DNA of 64,000 nt from Mycobacterium colombiense CECT 3035 (GTDB lineage: Bacteria; Actinomycetota; Actinomycetes; Mycobacteriales; Mycobacteriaceae). A program made the translations under genes and the position numbers. The stretch is from assembly GCF_002105755.1 (NCBI RefSeq), contig NZ_CP020821.1, positions 3,720,001-3,784,000 on the forward strand, given 5' to 3'. A model generated the notes under the pieces. It was not told the origin of the DNA, ran no database searches, and saw nothing but the letters and a program-made list of their open reading frames with translations. How positions within the stretch are numbered: position 1 is the stretch's first letter; every line of letters starts with the position of its first letter. This document shows positions 28,781 through 36,233 of this stretch, one piece after another.

Positions 28781-30093
28781 CCGGCATCCAGCAGCGCCTG
28801 TCGACCGGGCGGGGCAAGTTCACCACCGACTATCCCGAACTTGGGACGGCCCCCGTCAGCTATGAGGATTCGATCTCCGAGGAATTCTTCACCGCCGAGC
28901 GCAAGGCGGTGTTCGAGCGAAACTGGTTGTGCGTCGGCCGGATTGAACGCCTGCCCCGCAGGGGGTCGTACTTCACCCGTGATCTGCCCGGACGGCTGGC
29001 CTCGATCGTGATCGCCCGCGACCGCGACCGCGACGACACCGTGCACGCCTTCCACAACGTGTGCGCGCACCGGGGCAACAAGGTGGTCTGGCAGGAGCAC
29101 CCCGCGCGGGAATCGTCGGGCACCTGCCGCGCGTTCGCGTGCAAGTACCACGGCTGGCGCTACGGTTTGGACGGCAGGGTCAACCACGTCACCAACGAGG
29201 GCGAGTTCTTCGACCTCGACAAGAGCACCTTGCGGATGCCACCGGTGCACTGCGAGGTGTGGGCCGGCTTCATCTTCGTCAACTTGGCTTCCAAACCGGG
29301 ACAAGTTCCGGTGCCGCTGCGCAGCTTCCTGGGCGACGGGCTGCTCCCGATCGAGAACTACCCGTTCGACAAGATGACTCAGCACTACGGGTTTTCGACC
29401 CGGATCAACGGGAACTGGAAGCTGGCCGTCGACTCGGTGTGCGAGTGGTATCACCCGCCCTACGTGCATGGACGCTTCATCGATCCCGACGTGTCCAAGG
29501 CGGAGAAGATGGTGCCGCCCGTCGACTCGTATCACTACGAACTGTTCCGGCCGCACATGCTCACGTCGGTCCCGGGACCGCCGCCGCTGCCGCCGCGCGA
29601 GCCCGGCGCCGCCGGCCCGGCCCGCCAGGACCAGCGCTGGGTGTACAAGCTGTTCCGGGCCGGGCTTTTCGGCCCCGACGACGTCCCCGATATCGGGCCG
29701 CAACCGGACTTCCTCAACCGGGGCGAGATCGCCTCGTGGGGCAATGATCAGTTCTGGGTCTTCCCGAACATCTCGATCCAGATCTGGGCCCGCGGGTACT
29801 ACATCACCTACACCTATTGGCCCGAGACCGTCGACTCACACATCTACGAGATCGACATGTACTTCGTGCCGCCGGCCAACGCCGCCGAACGACTGGCGCA
29901 GGAACTGGTGGTCGACAGCACGATCGAATTCGCGATGCAGGACGTGAACACGATCGAGGCCACGCATTCGGCCCTGAAGACGCGCGCGCAGAGCACCTTT
30001 CACCTCAGCGACCAGGAATTGCTCATCCGCCAGTTCCACACGGTCATCCGTGACACGGTCGACGCCCACCGGTCTGAGGAGGCGCGCCCATGA
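28777..30093 (+). CDS. Rieske non-heme iron oxygenase, alpha subunit
   Basis: Terminal oxygenase of 438 residues from GTG 28777. The Rieske [2Fe-2S] ligands are CxH in NVCAHRGNKV and CxxH in CKYHGWRYG, near residues 95 and 115. The C-terminal catalytic domain binds mononuclear iron through the His pair of CEWYHPPYVHGRF and an Asp further on (AMQDVNTIEATHSAL region). It activates O2 to hydroxylate an organic substrate and needs a separate reductase, not seen in this window. Four-base couplings on both sides tie it to the 6-oxocamphor-hydrolase-like gene and the small ORF. Confidence 0.92.
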   Translation: MTGIQQRLSTGRGKFTTDYPELGTAPVSYEDSISEEFFTAERKAVFERNWLCVGRIERLPRRGSYFTRDLPGRLASIVIARDRDRDDTVHAFHNVCAHRGNKVVWQEHPARESSGTCRAFACKYHGWRYGLDGRVNHVTNEGEFFDLDKSTLRMPPVHCEVWAGFIFVNLASKPGQVPVPLRSFLGDGLLPIENYPFDKMTQHYGFSTRINGNWKLAVDSVCEWYHPPYVHGRFIDPDVSKAEKMVPPVDSYHYELFRPHMLTSVPGPPPLPPREPGAAGPARQDQRWVYKLFRAGLFGPDDVPDIGPQPDFLNRGEIASWGNDQFWVFPNISIQIWARGYYITYTYWPETVDSHIYEIDMYFVPPANAAERLAQELVVDSTIEFAMQDVNTIEATHSALKTRAQSTFHLSDQELLIRQFHTVIRDTVDAHRSEEARP

Positions 30094-30416
30094 CACTGCC
30101 GCAGGGGTTCGCCGACCTCGAACCGTTCGTCGCCGATTGGGCGTTGCCGACCCGGGCGCAACGCTACGAGGCACGGCTGTCCAAGCCCTACGAGGACCTG
30201 GTCAGGTTCTACGACGCCATCGCCCCCCGAGCCGAGGAGGCGATCGCGTATCTGAACGAGCGCGACATCAACGCCTTACCGGACGATGCGACCAGGCTGC
30301 TGCACCTGCTCTATTCGATGATCCTGATCTCCTATGCCGTCAACGTGTTCAAGCAGAACCGCATCCCGGACTCCGGCGCCGCGTTCTTCGACATGGTCGC
30401 CGAACCGGCCGTGTGA
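30090..30416 (+). CDS. Small protein coupled to the Rieske oxygenase (108 aa)
   Basis: A helical protein of 108 residues whose ATG overlaps the oxygenase stop. Segments TRAQRYEARLSKPYEDLVRFYDAIAPRAEEAIAYLNE and LLHLLYSMILISYAVNVFKQ contain no cysteines or metal motif. It is too short to be a Rieske beta subunit of the NTF2 fold and its helical character is different. I do not recognise a named family. Coupling suggests a subunit, chaperone or stability partner of the oxygenase. Confidence 0.75.
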   Translation: MTLPQGFADLEPFVADWALPTRAQRYEARLSKPYEDLVRFYDAIAPRAEEAIAYLNERDINALPDDATRLLHLLYSMILISYAVNVFKQNRIPDSGAAFFDMVAEPAV

Positions 30417-30428
30417 TATGACCAGACC

Positions 30429-31034
30429 GTGACCGCATCCGAGCGACCGAAAGCGCGCGACTCCACCACGCGCGACATGCTGGTGGCGGCGACGAGCCAG
30501 ATCATGGTCGAGGAGGGCTACGCCGCCGCCACGTCGCGGCGGGTGGCCGCCAAGGCCGGGGTCAAACCGGCCCTGGTGCATTACTACTTCCCCACCATGG
30601 ACGAGTTGTATCTGGCTGTCTTCCGCAACGGTGCCGCCGTCTACCTCGAGCGCCAGCAGCAGGCATTGGCCTCCGACCGCCCGCTGCACGCCTTCTGGGA
30701 CACGCTCACCGCACCCAAGGACACCCGGCTGCTGCTGGAGTTCATGGGACTTGCCAACCACCGCAAGGAGATTCGGGCCGAGATCTCGGCGTGGTCGGAA
30801 CGCTGGCGCGAACAACAGATCACCGCGCTGAACTTCATCGTCCGCGAACACGAACTCGATCCCGACGAATTCCCGCCCGCGGCCCTGGCGGTGGTCATCG
30901 CCTCCATCGGGCGCACCCTGATCCTCGAACAGGGCCTGGGCACCCGCGGTGGGCACGACGAGGCCGTCGCGCTGGTCCACCGTTTCCTGGACCGCTTCGA
31001 AATGCCCACTCCGAAGAAACGCCGGACCACCTGA
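30429..31034 (+). CDS. TetR-family transcriptional regulator in the catabolic island
   Basis: A 201-residue TetR protein from GTG 30429. The N-terminal DNA-binding part reads TRDMLVAATSQIMVEEGYAA...SRRVAAKAGVKPALVHYYFPTMDELYLAVF, the standard helix-turn-helix. The C-terminal ligand domain is unconserved as usual. It is 12 bases after the small ORF, so it belongs to the crotonase-Rieske operon and could control its own operon through the palindrome at 27821. It converges on the P450 gene with a 9-base gap. The ligand is unknown, possibly an acyl or terpenoid intermediate. Confidence 0.9.
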   Translation: MTASERPKARDSTTRDMLVAATSQIMVEEGYAAATSRRVAAKAGVKPALVHYYFPTMDELYLAVFRNGAAVYLERQQQALASDRPLHAFWDTLTAPKDTRLLLEFMGLANHRKEIRAEISAWSERWREQQITALNFIVREHELDPDEFPPAALAVVIASIGRTLILEQGLGTRGGHDEAVALVHRFLDRFEMPTPKKRRTT

Positions 31035-31043
31035 GGCGCCGGC

Positions 31044-32246
31044 TCAGGGCAACACGACGCGCAGCCGCTCCCAGCCGCGCACCGTCGACGTCGACGCCAA
31101 TTGCGCTGTGTCGTAATCGATGTCCCATTCGGGCCAGCGGTTGAGGATCTCGTCCAGCGCGACGCGGCCCTCGAGGCGGGCGAGGTTGGCACCCAGGCAG
31201 TAGTGCACGCCTTTCCCGAAGGTGATGTGCGAGATGTTGTCGCGACGGATGTTGTACGTGTCCGGATCGGTGTAGCGGCGGTGATCGCGGTTGGCGGCGC
31301 CGAACAGCAACAGCATGGCGCTGCCGGCCGGAACCGTCGTGCCGTAACACTCGAAATCCTTTGCCATCCAACGCGCGACGTGCGGGCCGGTGGGTTCGAA
31401 ACGCAGCGTCTCGTCGATGGTGCGGGTCAGCAGCGACCGGTCCTCGTAGACCGCGCGGCGCTGGTCGGGGTGCTCGGCGAGCACCTTGGCCAGCGAGCCG
31501 ATCAGCCGGCCAGTGGTCTCATTGCCCGCCCCGGCGACCACCTGGGTGTAGTGCAGCACCTCCTTGCGGGTCAGCTTGCGGTGCACCCCGTTATCGTCGT
31601 CGAATTCGACGTTGAGCAGCGTCGTCATCAGGTCGTCCGAGGGGTTCTTGGAACGCCATTCGACGTAGTCGGCGTAGATCCGGCCGTCGGCGATGGAGTC
31701 GGCGTCGGCGACCTTCAACGGCGCACCCGGCTTGGTGCGCAGGTTGGCGTCGTTGGCGTCACGGACCGAGATCTGTTCGGACTCCGGGATTCCCAACAGC
31801 ATCCCGATCACGCGCATCGGCATCATGGACGCCAGCTCGGCGATGATGTCGAATCCACCGGAACCGACCAGCGGATCCAGGCAGCGTATGCAGTACTGCC
31901 GAATCTGGTCCTCGAGGGCGGCCATCCGGCGGGGGGTGAACACCCGCGACATCAGGCCGCGCAGCCTGGAGTGCTCCGGCGGATCCTGGAACATCATCAC
32001 GCCGCCGGGCATGTCGAACTTCGACTGGACGAGCTCGAGGATGTCGCTGCGCCGGTTGGAGAAGGTTTCCCAGTTGGCCAGTCCGTGCTCGACGTCGGAA
32101 TGCCGTGACAGCGCCCAGAAGTCGTATTGTTCGTTGTAGTAGATCGGTGCCTCTTCGCGCAGCCGGGCGTAGACCGGGTAGGGGTTGGCATTGATGTTGA
32201 CGTCGTAGGGGTCGTAGTAGACGTCGGTGTCGTTGGTGACGGTCAT
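31044..32246 (-). CDS. Cytochrome P450
   Basis: Soluble bacterial P450 of 400 residues. The I-helix oxygen-binding motif is VAGAGNETTGR, the K-helix ExxR is ETLRFEP, and the heme-thiolate loop is FGKGVHYCLGANLARLEG. The start MTVTNDTDVYYDPYDV is chosen because the upstream extension is shadow sequence. It follows the mycofactocin-type SDR gene by 11 bases, giving a two-gene unit controlled by the operator at 33112. It could hydroxylate the alicyclic substrate of this island; electron partners are not in the window. Confidence 0.93.
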   Translation of the reverse strand: MTVTNDTDVYYDPYDVNINANPYPVYARLREEAPIYYNEQYDFWALSRHSDVEHGLANWETFSNRRSDILELVQSKFDMPGGVMMFQDPPEHSRLRGLMSRVFTPRRMAALEDQIRQYCIRCLDPLVGSGGFDIIAELASMMPMRVIGMLLGIPESEQISVRDANDANLRTKPGAPLKVADADSIADGRIYADYVEWRSKNPSDDLMTTLLNVEFDDDNGVHRKLTRKEVLHYTQVVAGAGNETTGRLIGSLAKVLAEHPDQRRAVYEDRSLLTRTIDETLRFEPTGPHVARWMAKDFECYGTTVPAGSAMLLLFGAANRDHRRYTDPDTYNIRRDNISHITFGKGVHYCLGANLARLEGRVALDEILNRWPEWDIDYDTAQLASTSTVRGWERLRVVLP

Positions 32247-32257
32247 CGATGCGTTCC

Positions 32258-33091
32258 TTACTTCAGACAGCTGCCGGCATCCACCGGCAGCGCCACGCCG
32301 GTGATGTATCGCGCTTCGTCGGAGGCCAGGAACAACACGGCATTGCTGATGTCCTGGGCGGTGACCCACGGGATTGGCAGCGTGTGGAAGGTTTGGCAGA
32401 TCGGGGCCAGGTCGTCCGGGCCGGGGTTCTCCAGGTCGGGACGAAAGGCATGAAAGGTGCCCTCGTTGATCAGCAGCGGCGTGTTCACGTGGGTCGGCAG
32501 GACGGCGTTGACCCGGATCATCTTGTGCCCCAATTCAACTGCGAATGCCCGCATCAGCCCGATCACCCCGTGCTTGGCCGACGTGTAGTGGCCGGTGTGC
32601 AAGTAGGCCTTCTTACCCGCGACCGACGAGGTCAAGATGATCGAGCCGCCGCGGTCCCCGGCCAGCATGTGCGGGACGCCGGCTTTGACCGACTTCCACA
32701 CCCCGCTGAGGTTGACGTCGATCATCTCCTGCCACAGCGCCTCGTCGGTCTTGTGCAGCTTGCCGGTCATCGTGCCGATGCCCGCGTTGGCGACGATGGC
32801 ATCCAGGCGCCCCAGCTGTTCGACGCCGCTGTCGACCGCCGCCTTTAACGCGTCGTACTCACGCACGTCCACCTCGGCGGTCACGACGCGGGCTCCGGCG
32901 TCCTTGATCATGCCGGCGGTGATGTCGAGGTCTTCCGGCGTGGCGGCGGGGGCCGGCGAGCCTTCGAATCCACGGCAGATGTCGACCGCGATGATGTCGG
33001 CGCCCTCCTGCGCGAGCCGGACGGCGTGACTTCTGCCCTGCCCCCGTGCCGCACCGGTCACGAATGCGACCTTGTCATCCATCCGACCCAT
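32258..33091 (-). CDS. Mycofactocin-coupled SDR-family oxidoreductase
   Basis: SDR of 277 residues. ATG at 33089-33091 gives MGRMDDKVAFVTGAARGQGRSHAVRLAQEG. After strand 2 there is the long insert DICRGFEGSPAPAATPEDLD, a hallmark of the TIGR03971 type that uses non-exchangeable NAD and passes electrons to mycofactocin. Ser-Tyr-Lys are in LTSSVAGKKAY and HYTSAKHGV. It would oxidise a secondary alcohol, plausibly one made by the downstream P450. A start five codons upstream is possible. The perfect palindrome 33112-33129 lies just upstream. Confidence 0.88.
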   Translation of the reverse strand: MGRMDDKVAFVTGAARGQGRSHAVRLAQEGADIIAVDICRGFEGSPAPAATPEDLDITAGMIKDAGARVVTAEVDVREYDALKAAVDSGVEQLGRLDAIVANAGIGTMTGKLHKTDEALWQEMIDVNLSGVWKSVKAGVPHMLAGDRGGSIILTSSVAGKKAYLHTGHYTSAKHGVIGLMRAFAVELGHKMIRVNAVLPTHVNTPLLINEGTFHAFRPDLENPGPDDLAPICQTFHTLPIPWVTAQDISNAVLFLASDEARYITGVALPVDAGSCLK

Positions 33092-33111
33092 GCATCCTCC
33101 ACCCATCGGAC

Positions 33112-33129
33112 TTTGGGCGATCGCCCAAA
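33112..33129. promoter_or_regulatory. Perfect 18-base palindromic operator before the SDR-P450 unit
   Basis: TTTGGGCGATCGCCCAAA is a perfect palindrome 21 bases upstream of the SDR start. The same core, with one changed base, stands in front of the crotonase-Rieske operon (27821-27846). Shared sites imply one regulator for both units. Confidence 0.8.
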
Positions 33130-33171
33130 AGTGTGGCGCAGGCCATGTCTAGCAGCATCCCGACGAGTCCG

Positions 33172-33759
33172 TCAAGACCGCAGGGCGGCCTCGATCAGCG
33201 TCGCCGCGGCGGCGCGGGCATGGACGACGGGCGCGGTGTCATTCAGCGACGTGGCCATCGCGGTGGCACCCTCGAACAGCACGGCCAGCTGCTGGCCGAG
33301 CAGATGGGGATCGGCGGCACCGGCCTCGCGCGCCACGGCGATGAGGCGGTCGGTGAAATCCCGCTTGTGGGTCCGCACGATCTCGTCGGTTGTCGCCAGC
33401 GATCCGGCCGACTCCACGGCGGCGTTGTGAAAGGGGCAGCCGCGCACGACGTCTGATTGGCGCAGATCGAAAATGGCCAGCAGGCGCTCGCGGGCGGGAA
33501 GCGTGGCGTCGTCGAGGCGCTTCTCGGTGGGCGCTCCGCCGCGGGACTCGATGTTGCGCAGGTAGTTGTCGACGAGTTCGTTCTTGCTGGCGAAGTGCTG
33601 ATACAGCGTTCGCTTGGAGACGCCGGCCTCGTGCGCGACGAGTTCGACGCCGGTCGCGTGGATGCCATTGCGGTAGAAGAGCCGGGCCGCCGCACGCTCG
33701 ATGCGTTCGCGCGCGCCGCGGCCGGCGGCGGGACGCGGCTGCGCTGTGGCTGCACTCAT
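33172..33759 (-). CDS. TetR-family transcriptional regulator
   Basis: A 195-residue regulator; ATG at residue 6 of the longest frame is preferred (MSAATAQPRPAAGRGARERIE). The DNA-binding region is RIERAAARLFYRNGIHATGVELVAHEAGVSKRTLYQHFASKNELVDNYL. GCPFHNAAVE in the C-terminal domain is typical of the AcrR/TetR_C subgroup. It is divergent from the thioesterase gene, and two copies of a GTAAACCG-type site fill the gap, so autoregulation and control of the thioesterase-SDR pair are likely. Confidence 0.9.
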   Translation of the reverse strand: MSAATAQPRPAAGRGARERIERAAARLFYRNGIHATGVELVAHEAGVSKRTLYQHFASKNELVDNYLRNIESRGGAPTEKRLDDATLPARERLLAIFDLRQSDVVRGCPFHNAAVESAGSLATTDEIVRTHKRDFTDRLIAVAREAGAADPHLLGQQLAVLFEGATAMATSLNDTAPVVHARAAAATLIEAALRS

Positions 33760-33768
33760 GCCGCGATG

Positions 33769-33786
33769 GTACACCGCTCGGTTTAC
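33769..33786. promoter_or_regulatory. Operator 1 for the divergent TetR/thioesterase pair
   Basis: GTACACCG-CT-CGGTTTAC is an inverted repeat with 7 of 8 pairs matching, 10 bases upstream of the TetR start. Its right half is the exact complement of the left half of operator 2. Confidence 0.7.
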
Positions 33787-33822
33787 AAGGCTGCCGCTTA
33801 CCGGTAGTTTGGCCCTATCGAA

Positions 33823-33840
33823 GTAAACCGATCAGTTTTT
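33823..33840. promoter_or_regulatory. Operator 2 for the divergent TetR/thioesterase pair
   Basis: GTAAACCG-AT-CAGTTTTT has the same layout as operator 1 with a weaker right half (5 of 8). It ends 15 bases before the thioesterase ATG, a position that would block transcription. Confidence 0.6.
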
Positions 33841-33855
33841 TCGAAGGGGAACGGG

Positions 33856-34440
33856 ATGGTCCATCCGCAGGACATTCGCGCTGACCAAGCCGCTATCGAG
33901 GGCTGGGGTGACAAGGAGTCGCGGCTGATCACCTGGCACGACCCGATCACCACCCAGTCCACCGCCGCGGCGATGTCCGGCCTCGCCTACTGGCGCGCCG
34001 TGGCCGACGGCCAGTTGCCGCCACCGCCGATCGGTGAGCTCATCCAGATGCGCGTCACCGAGGTCGCGAGCGGTCGAATCACGTTCACCTGCACGCCCGA
34101 CGGGTCCATGTACAACCCGCTGGGAACGGTTCATGGCGGCACGGTGTGCACCCTGCTGGACACCGTCACCGGCTGCGCGCTGCACACCACGCTCGGCGAG
34201 GGCGTCGGCTACACATCGGTGGAAATCAAGGTCAACTACCTGAAGGCCATCACCGTGGCCGGCGGTCCGCTGACCGCGGTGGGCGCCGTCGTCAAGGCGG
34301 GATCGCGGATCGGGTTCACCGAGGCCAAGGCCACCGATGCGTCGGGGGCGCTCGTCGCGACCGCAACCAGCACGCTGTTGGTCTTCGACTTGCCCGGCCG
34401 GACACATAACGGCAACGGCACCCAACGCCGAAGGGATTGA
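33856..34440 (+). CDS. PaaI-type hotdog-fold thioesterase
   Basis: A 194-residue protein. The hotdog core begins after an N-terminal extension: YNPLGTVHGGTVCTLLDTVTGCAL is the thioesterase signature with HGG and the catalytic acidic residue in LLDTVTG, followed by SVEIKVNYLKAI. It should hydrolyse an acyl-CoA thioester; chain specificity is unknown. ATG 33856 follows AAGGGGAACGGG. It is 6 bases from the SDR gene downstream and under the two GTAAACCG-type operators. Confidence 0.87.
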   Translation: MVHPQDIRADQAAIEGWGDKESRLITWHDPITTQSTAAAMSGLAYWRAVADGQLPPPPIGELIQMRVTEVASGRITFTCTPDGSMYNPLGTVHGGTVCTLLDTVTGCALHTTLGEGVGYTSVEIKVNYLKAITVAGGPLTAVGAVVKAGSRIGFTEAKATDASGALVATATSTLLVFDLPGRTHNGNGTQRRRD

Positions 34441-34446
34441 GCTGCC

Positions 34447-35211
34447 ATGTCTTCCGTTCTCATCACCGGAGCCAACCGCGGCATCGGGCGCGCCATCGCC
34501 ACCGAGTTCGCCGGCCGCGGCCACCGCGTGGTGGCCACCGCACGTGATCCCCGCACCCTGGCGGACCTTGACGTCAGCCAGCGGCTGTCCCTCGACGTCA
34601 CCGATGACGCCAGCGTCACCGCGGCCGTTGAGGCCGCCGGTGACATCGACATCGTCGTGGCCAATGCGGGAGTCATCTTCTATGCCGCCGTGGAAGCCAC
34701 CCCGCTGGCCGAGCTGCAGCGGCTGCTCAACCTCAACACCATCGGGGCGATCCGCGTGGCCCAGGCGGTCCTGCCGCAGATGAGGTCACGCGGTGCCGGG
34801 AAACTGCTCTTCATGTCCAGCGTCGTCGGACGCGTCGTGTTGCCGCCCGGCGCGGCGTATGCGGCGACGAAGTGGGCGCTGGAAGCCCTGGTCGAGTCGC
34901 TGGCGATCGAGGTTGCGCCACATGGCGTTCAGACCGCGTTGTTGGAGCCCGGCGCGGTGAGCTCCGGGGCCCTCGACGACGTGACCACCTACACGCTGCC
35001 CGACGATCCCTACGCCGCGATCCTGCGGGGCGGCGGTCCCCGCGACGGCATGATCACGCCCGAGCAGGTCGCGGCCGAGGTGGTCGATGCCGCGGAGAAG
35101 CCCCAACTGCCGCTGCGCATTCCAATCGGTGCGCCCGCCAGGGCGCTGCTGGCCGCCCGCCACGCGGCTTCCGACGAGGTGCCGTTCATTATGGGGGCGG
35201 CCGAGAGATGA
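34447..35211 (+). CDS. Short-chain dehydrogenase/reductase
   Basis: SDR of 254 residues: LITGANRGIGRAIATEFA cofactor loop, ARDPRTLADL after strand 2, VVANAGVIFYA, catalytic Ser in FMSSVVGRV and Tyr-Lys in YAATKWALEALVESLAIEV. The specificity segment ALLEPGAVSSGALDDVTTY is unlike FabG and closer to general oxidoreductases with loose specificity. It is second in the thioesterase operon. Substrate unknown. Confidence 0.88.
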   Translation: MSSVLITGANRGIGRAIATEFAGRGHRVVATARDPRTLADLDVSQRLSLDVTDDASVTAAVEAAGDIDIVVANAGVIFYAAVEATPLAELQRLLNLNTIGAIRVAQAVLPQMRSRGAGKLLFMSSVVGRVVLPPGAAYAATKWALEALVESLAIEVAPHGVQTALLEPGAVSSGALDDVTTYTLPDDPYAAILRGGGPRDGMITPEQVAAEVVDAAEKPQLPLRIPIGAPARALLAARHAASDEVPFIMGAAER

Positions 35212-35402
35212 TGGTCCGGTGGCGAATGACAAAGCGGCGACCGGGCTTCTGCTGATCGTGACCGCCGAGGAGGCCGTCGCCGCGATCACCTCTCTTTAAA
35301 AAGACGTCACGTGGTGGCCGGCTCCATGAAGATTTGCGTCATAGGTGTGAAGGCTTCGTTAAGAACGCGGCACGCCGCCCTTTGGACCCGCACCGTGGAA
35401 CC
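35212..35402. other. Gap with a 26-codon open frame
   Basis: GTG 35219 opens a short frame, VANDKAATGLLLIVTAEEA, ending at 35299. It may be a remnant of a longer gene or chance. The sequence after it (TTTAAAAAGACGTCACGTGG) is less GC-rich and may hold the promoter of the rhomboid-like gene. Nothing else is recognisable. Confidence 0.3.
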
Positions 35403-36233
35403 ATGACATTCGCCGCTACCCGCGACGGCGCTTTGCGCTGGACACGGGCGCCGCTGCGCGCCGCGCCCGCCGCGGCGTCGATTCGAGTCACGGCCAGCTA
35501 TGCGGTCCTCCTGCTCGCCATCTACCTGCTCCTCGCGGCGCTGGGTCCGCACGCGCGCGAGGTCGCCGTGAGCCGGATGAGCACGAACGTTCACAACCTT
35601 GGGCGCGGCCACCTGGGCACGTTGATCGGCAGCGCATTCGTCAACGACGGCGGCGACCTGTTCTTCTGGCTGCCCGGGCTGGTCTGCCTGCTGGCTCTGG
35701 GCGAACTCATGTGGTGCGGCCGGGGGCTGCTCGTCACCTTCGCCGTCGGCCACATCGGCGCCACGCTCATCGTGGCGGTCGGGCTGGTCGCCGCCATCGA
35801 GGCGGGGACGCTGCCGGTGTCGGTCGCCCGCGCCAGTGATGTGGGGATCAGCTATGGCGCGGTATGCGTGCTCGGCGCGTTCACGGCGGCGATCCCGGCA
35901 CGCTGGCGCGGCGCCTGGGCGGGCTGGTGGTTGGGGACCGCGGTGGTGGCGGCCTCGAGCGCGGACTTCACCGCCGTCGGTCACGTGGTGGCGTTGCTGC
36001 TCGGCATCGGGTTGTCGGCTCGAATGCGACCGGCAGCCAGCTGGACTCCGCTGCATCAGGCCTTGCTGATGGTGGGCGTCACGTTCGGTTATCTGTTGCT
36101 GGCCGGGCCTTCGCTGATGGCGCCCGCCGGCGGTCTCGCCGGTGCGCTCATCGGGCTGGCCGGCAATCGCTCCCTAGTCAGGGGGCCCCGTCAATGCGTC
36201 GACGTGGTAGCGGCTCGCAGTCCAGGGCGGTGA
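35403..36233 (+). CDS. Rhomboid-like multi-pass membrane protein
   Basis: From ATG 35403 the product is 276 residues with about six hydrophobic helices (YAVLLLAIYLLLAALG; FFWLPGLVCLLALGELMWC; LLVTFAVGHIGATLIVAV; AVCVLGAFTAAIPARW; VVALLLGIGLS; YLLLAGPSLMAPAGGLAGALIGL). The segments DVGISYGAVCVLGAF and FTAVGHVVALLLGIG recall the Ser and His regions of rhomboid proteases, but the Ser box is GISYG rather than GxSG, so activity is doubtful. A cytoplasmic N-terminus is basic. Its last 60 bases overlap the convergent DUF2961 gene. Confidence 0.75.
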   Translation: MTFAATRDGALRWTRAPLRAAPAAASIRVTASYAVLLLAIYLLLAALGPHAREVAVSRMSTNVHNLGRGHLGTLIGSAFVNDGGDLFFWLPGLVCLLALGELMWCGRGLLVTFAVGHIGATLIVAVGLVAAIEAGTLPVSVARASDVGISYGAVCVLGAFTAAIPARWRGAWAGWWLGTAVVAASSADFTAVGHVVALLLGIGLSARMRPAASWTPLHQALLMVGVTFGYLLLAGPSLMAPAGGLAGALIGLAGNRSLVRGPRQCVDVVAARSPGR

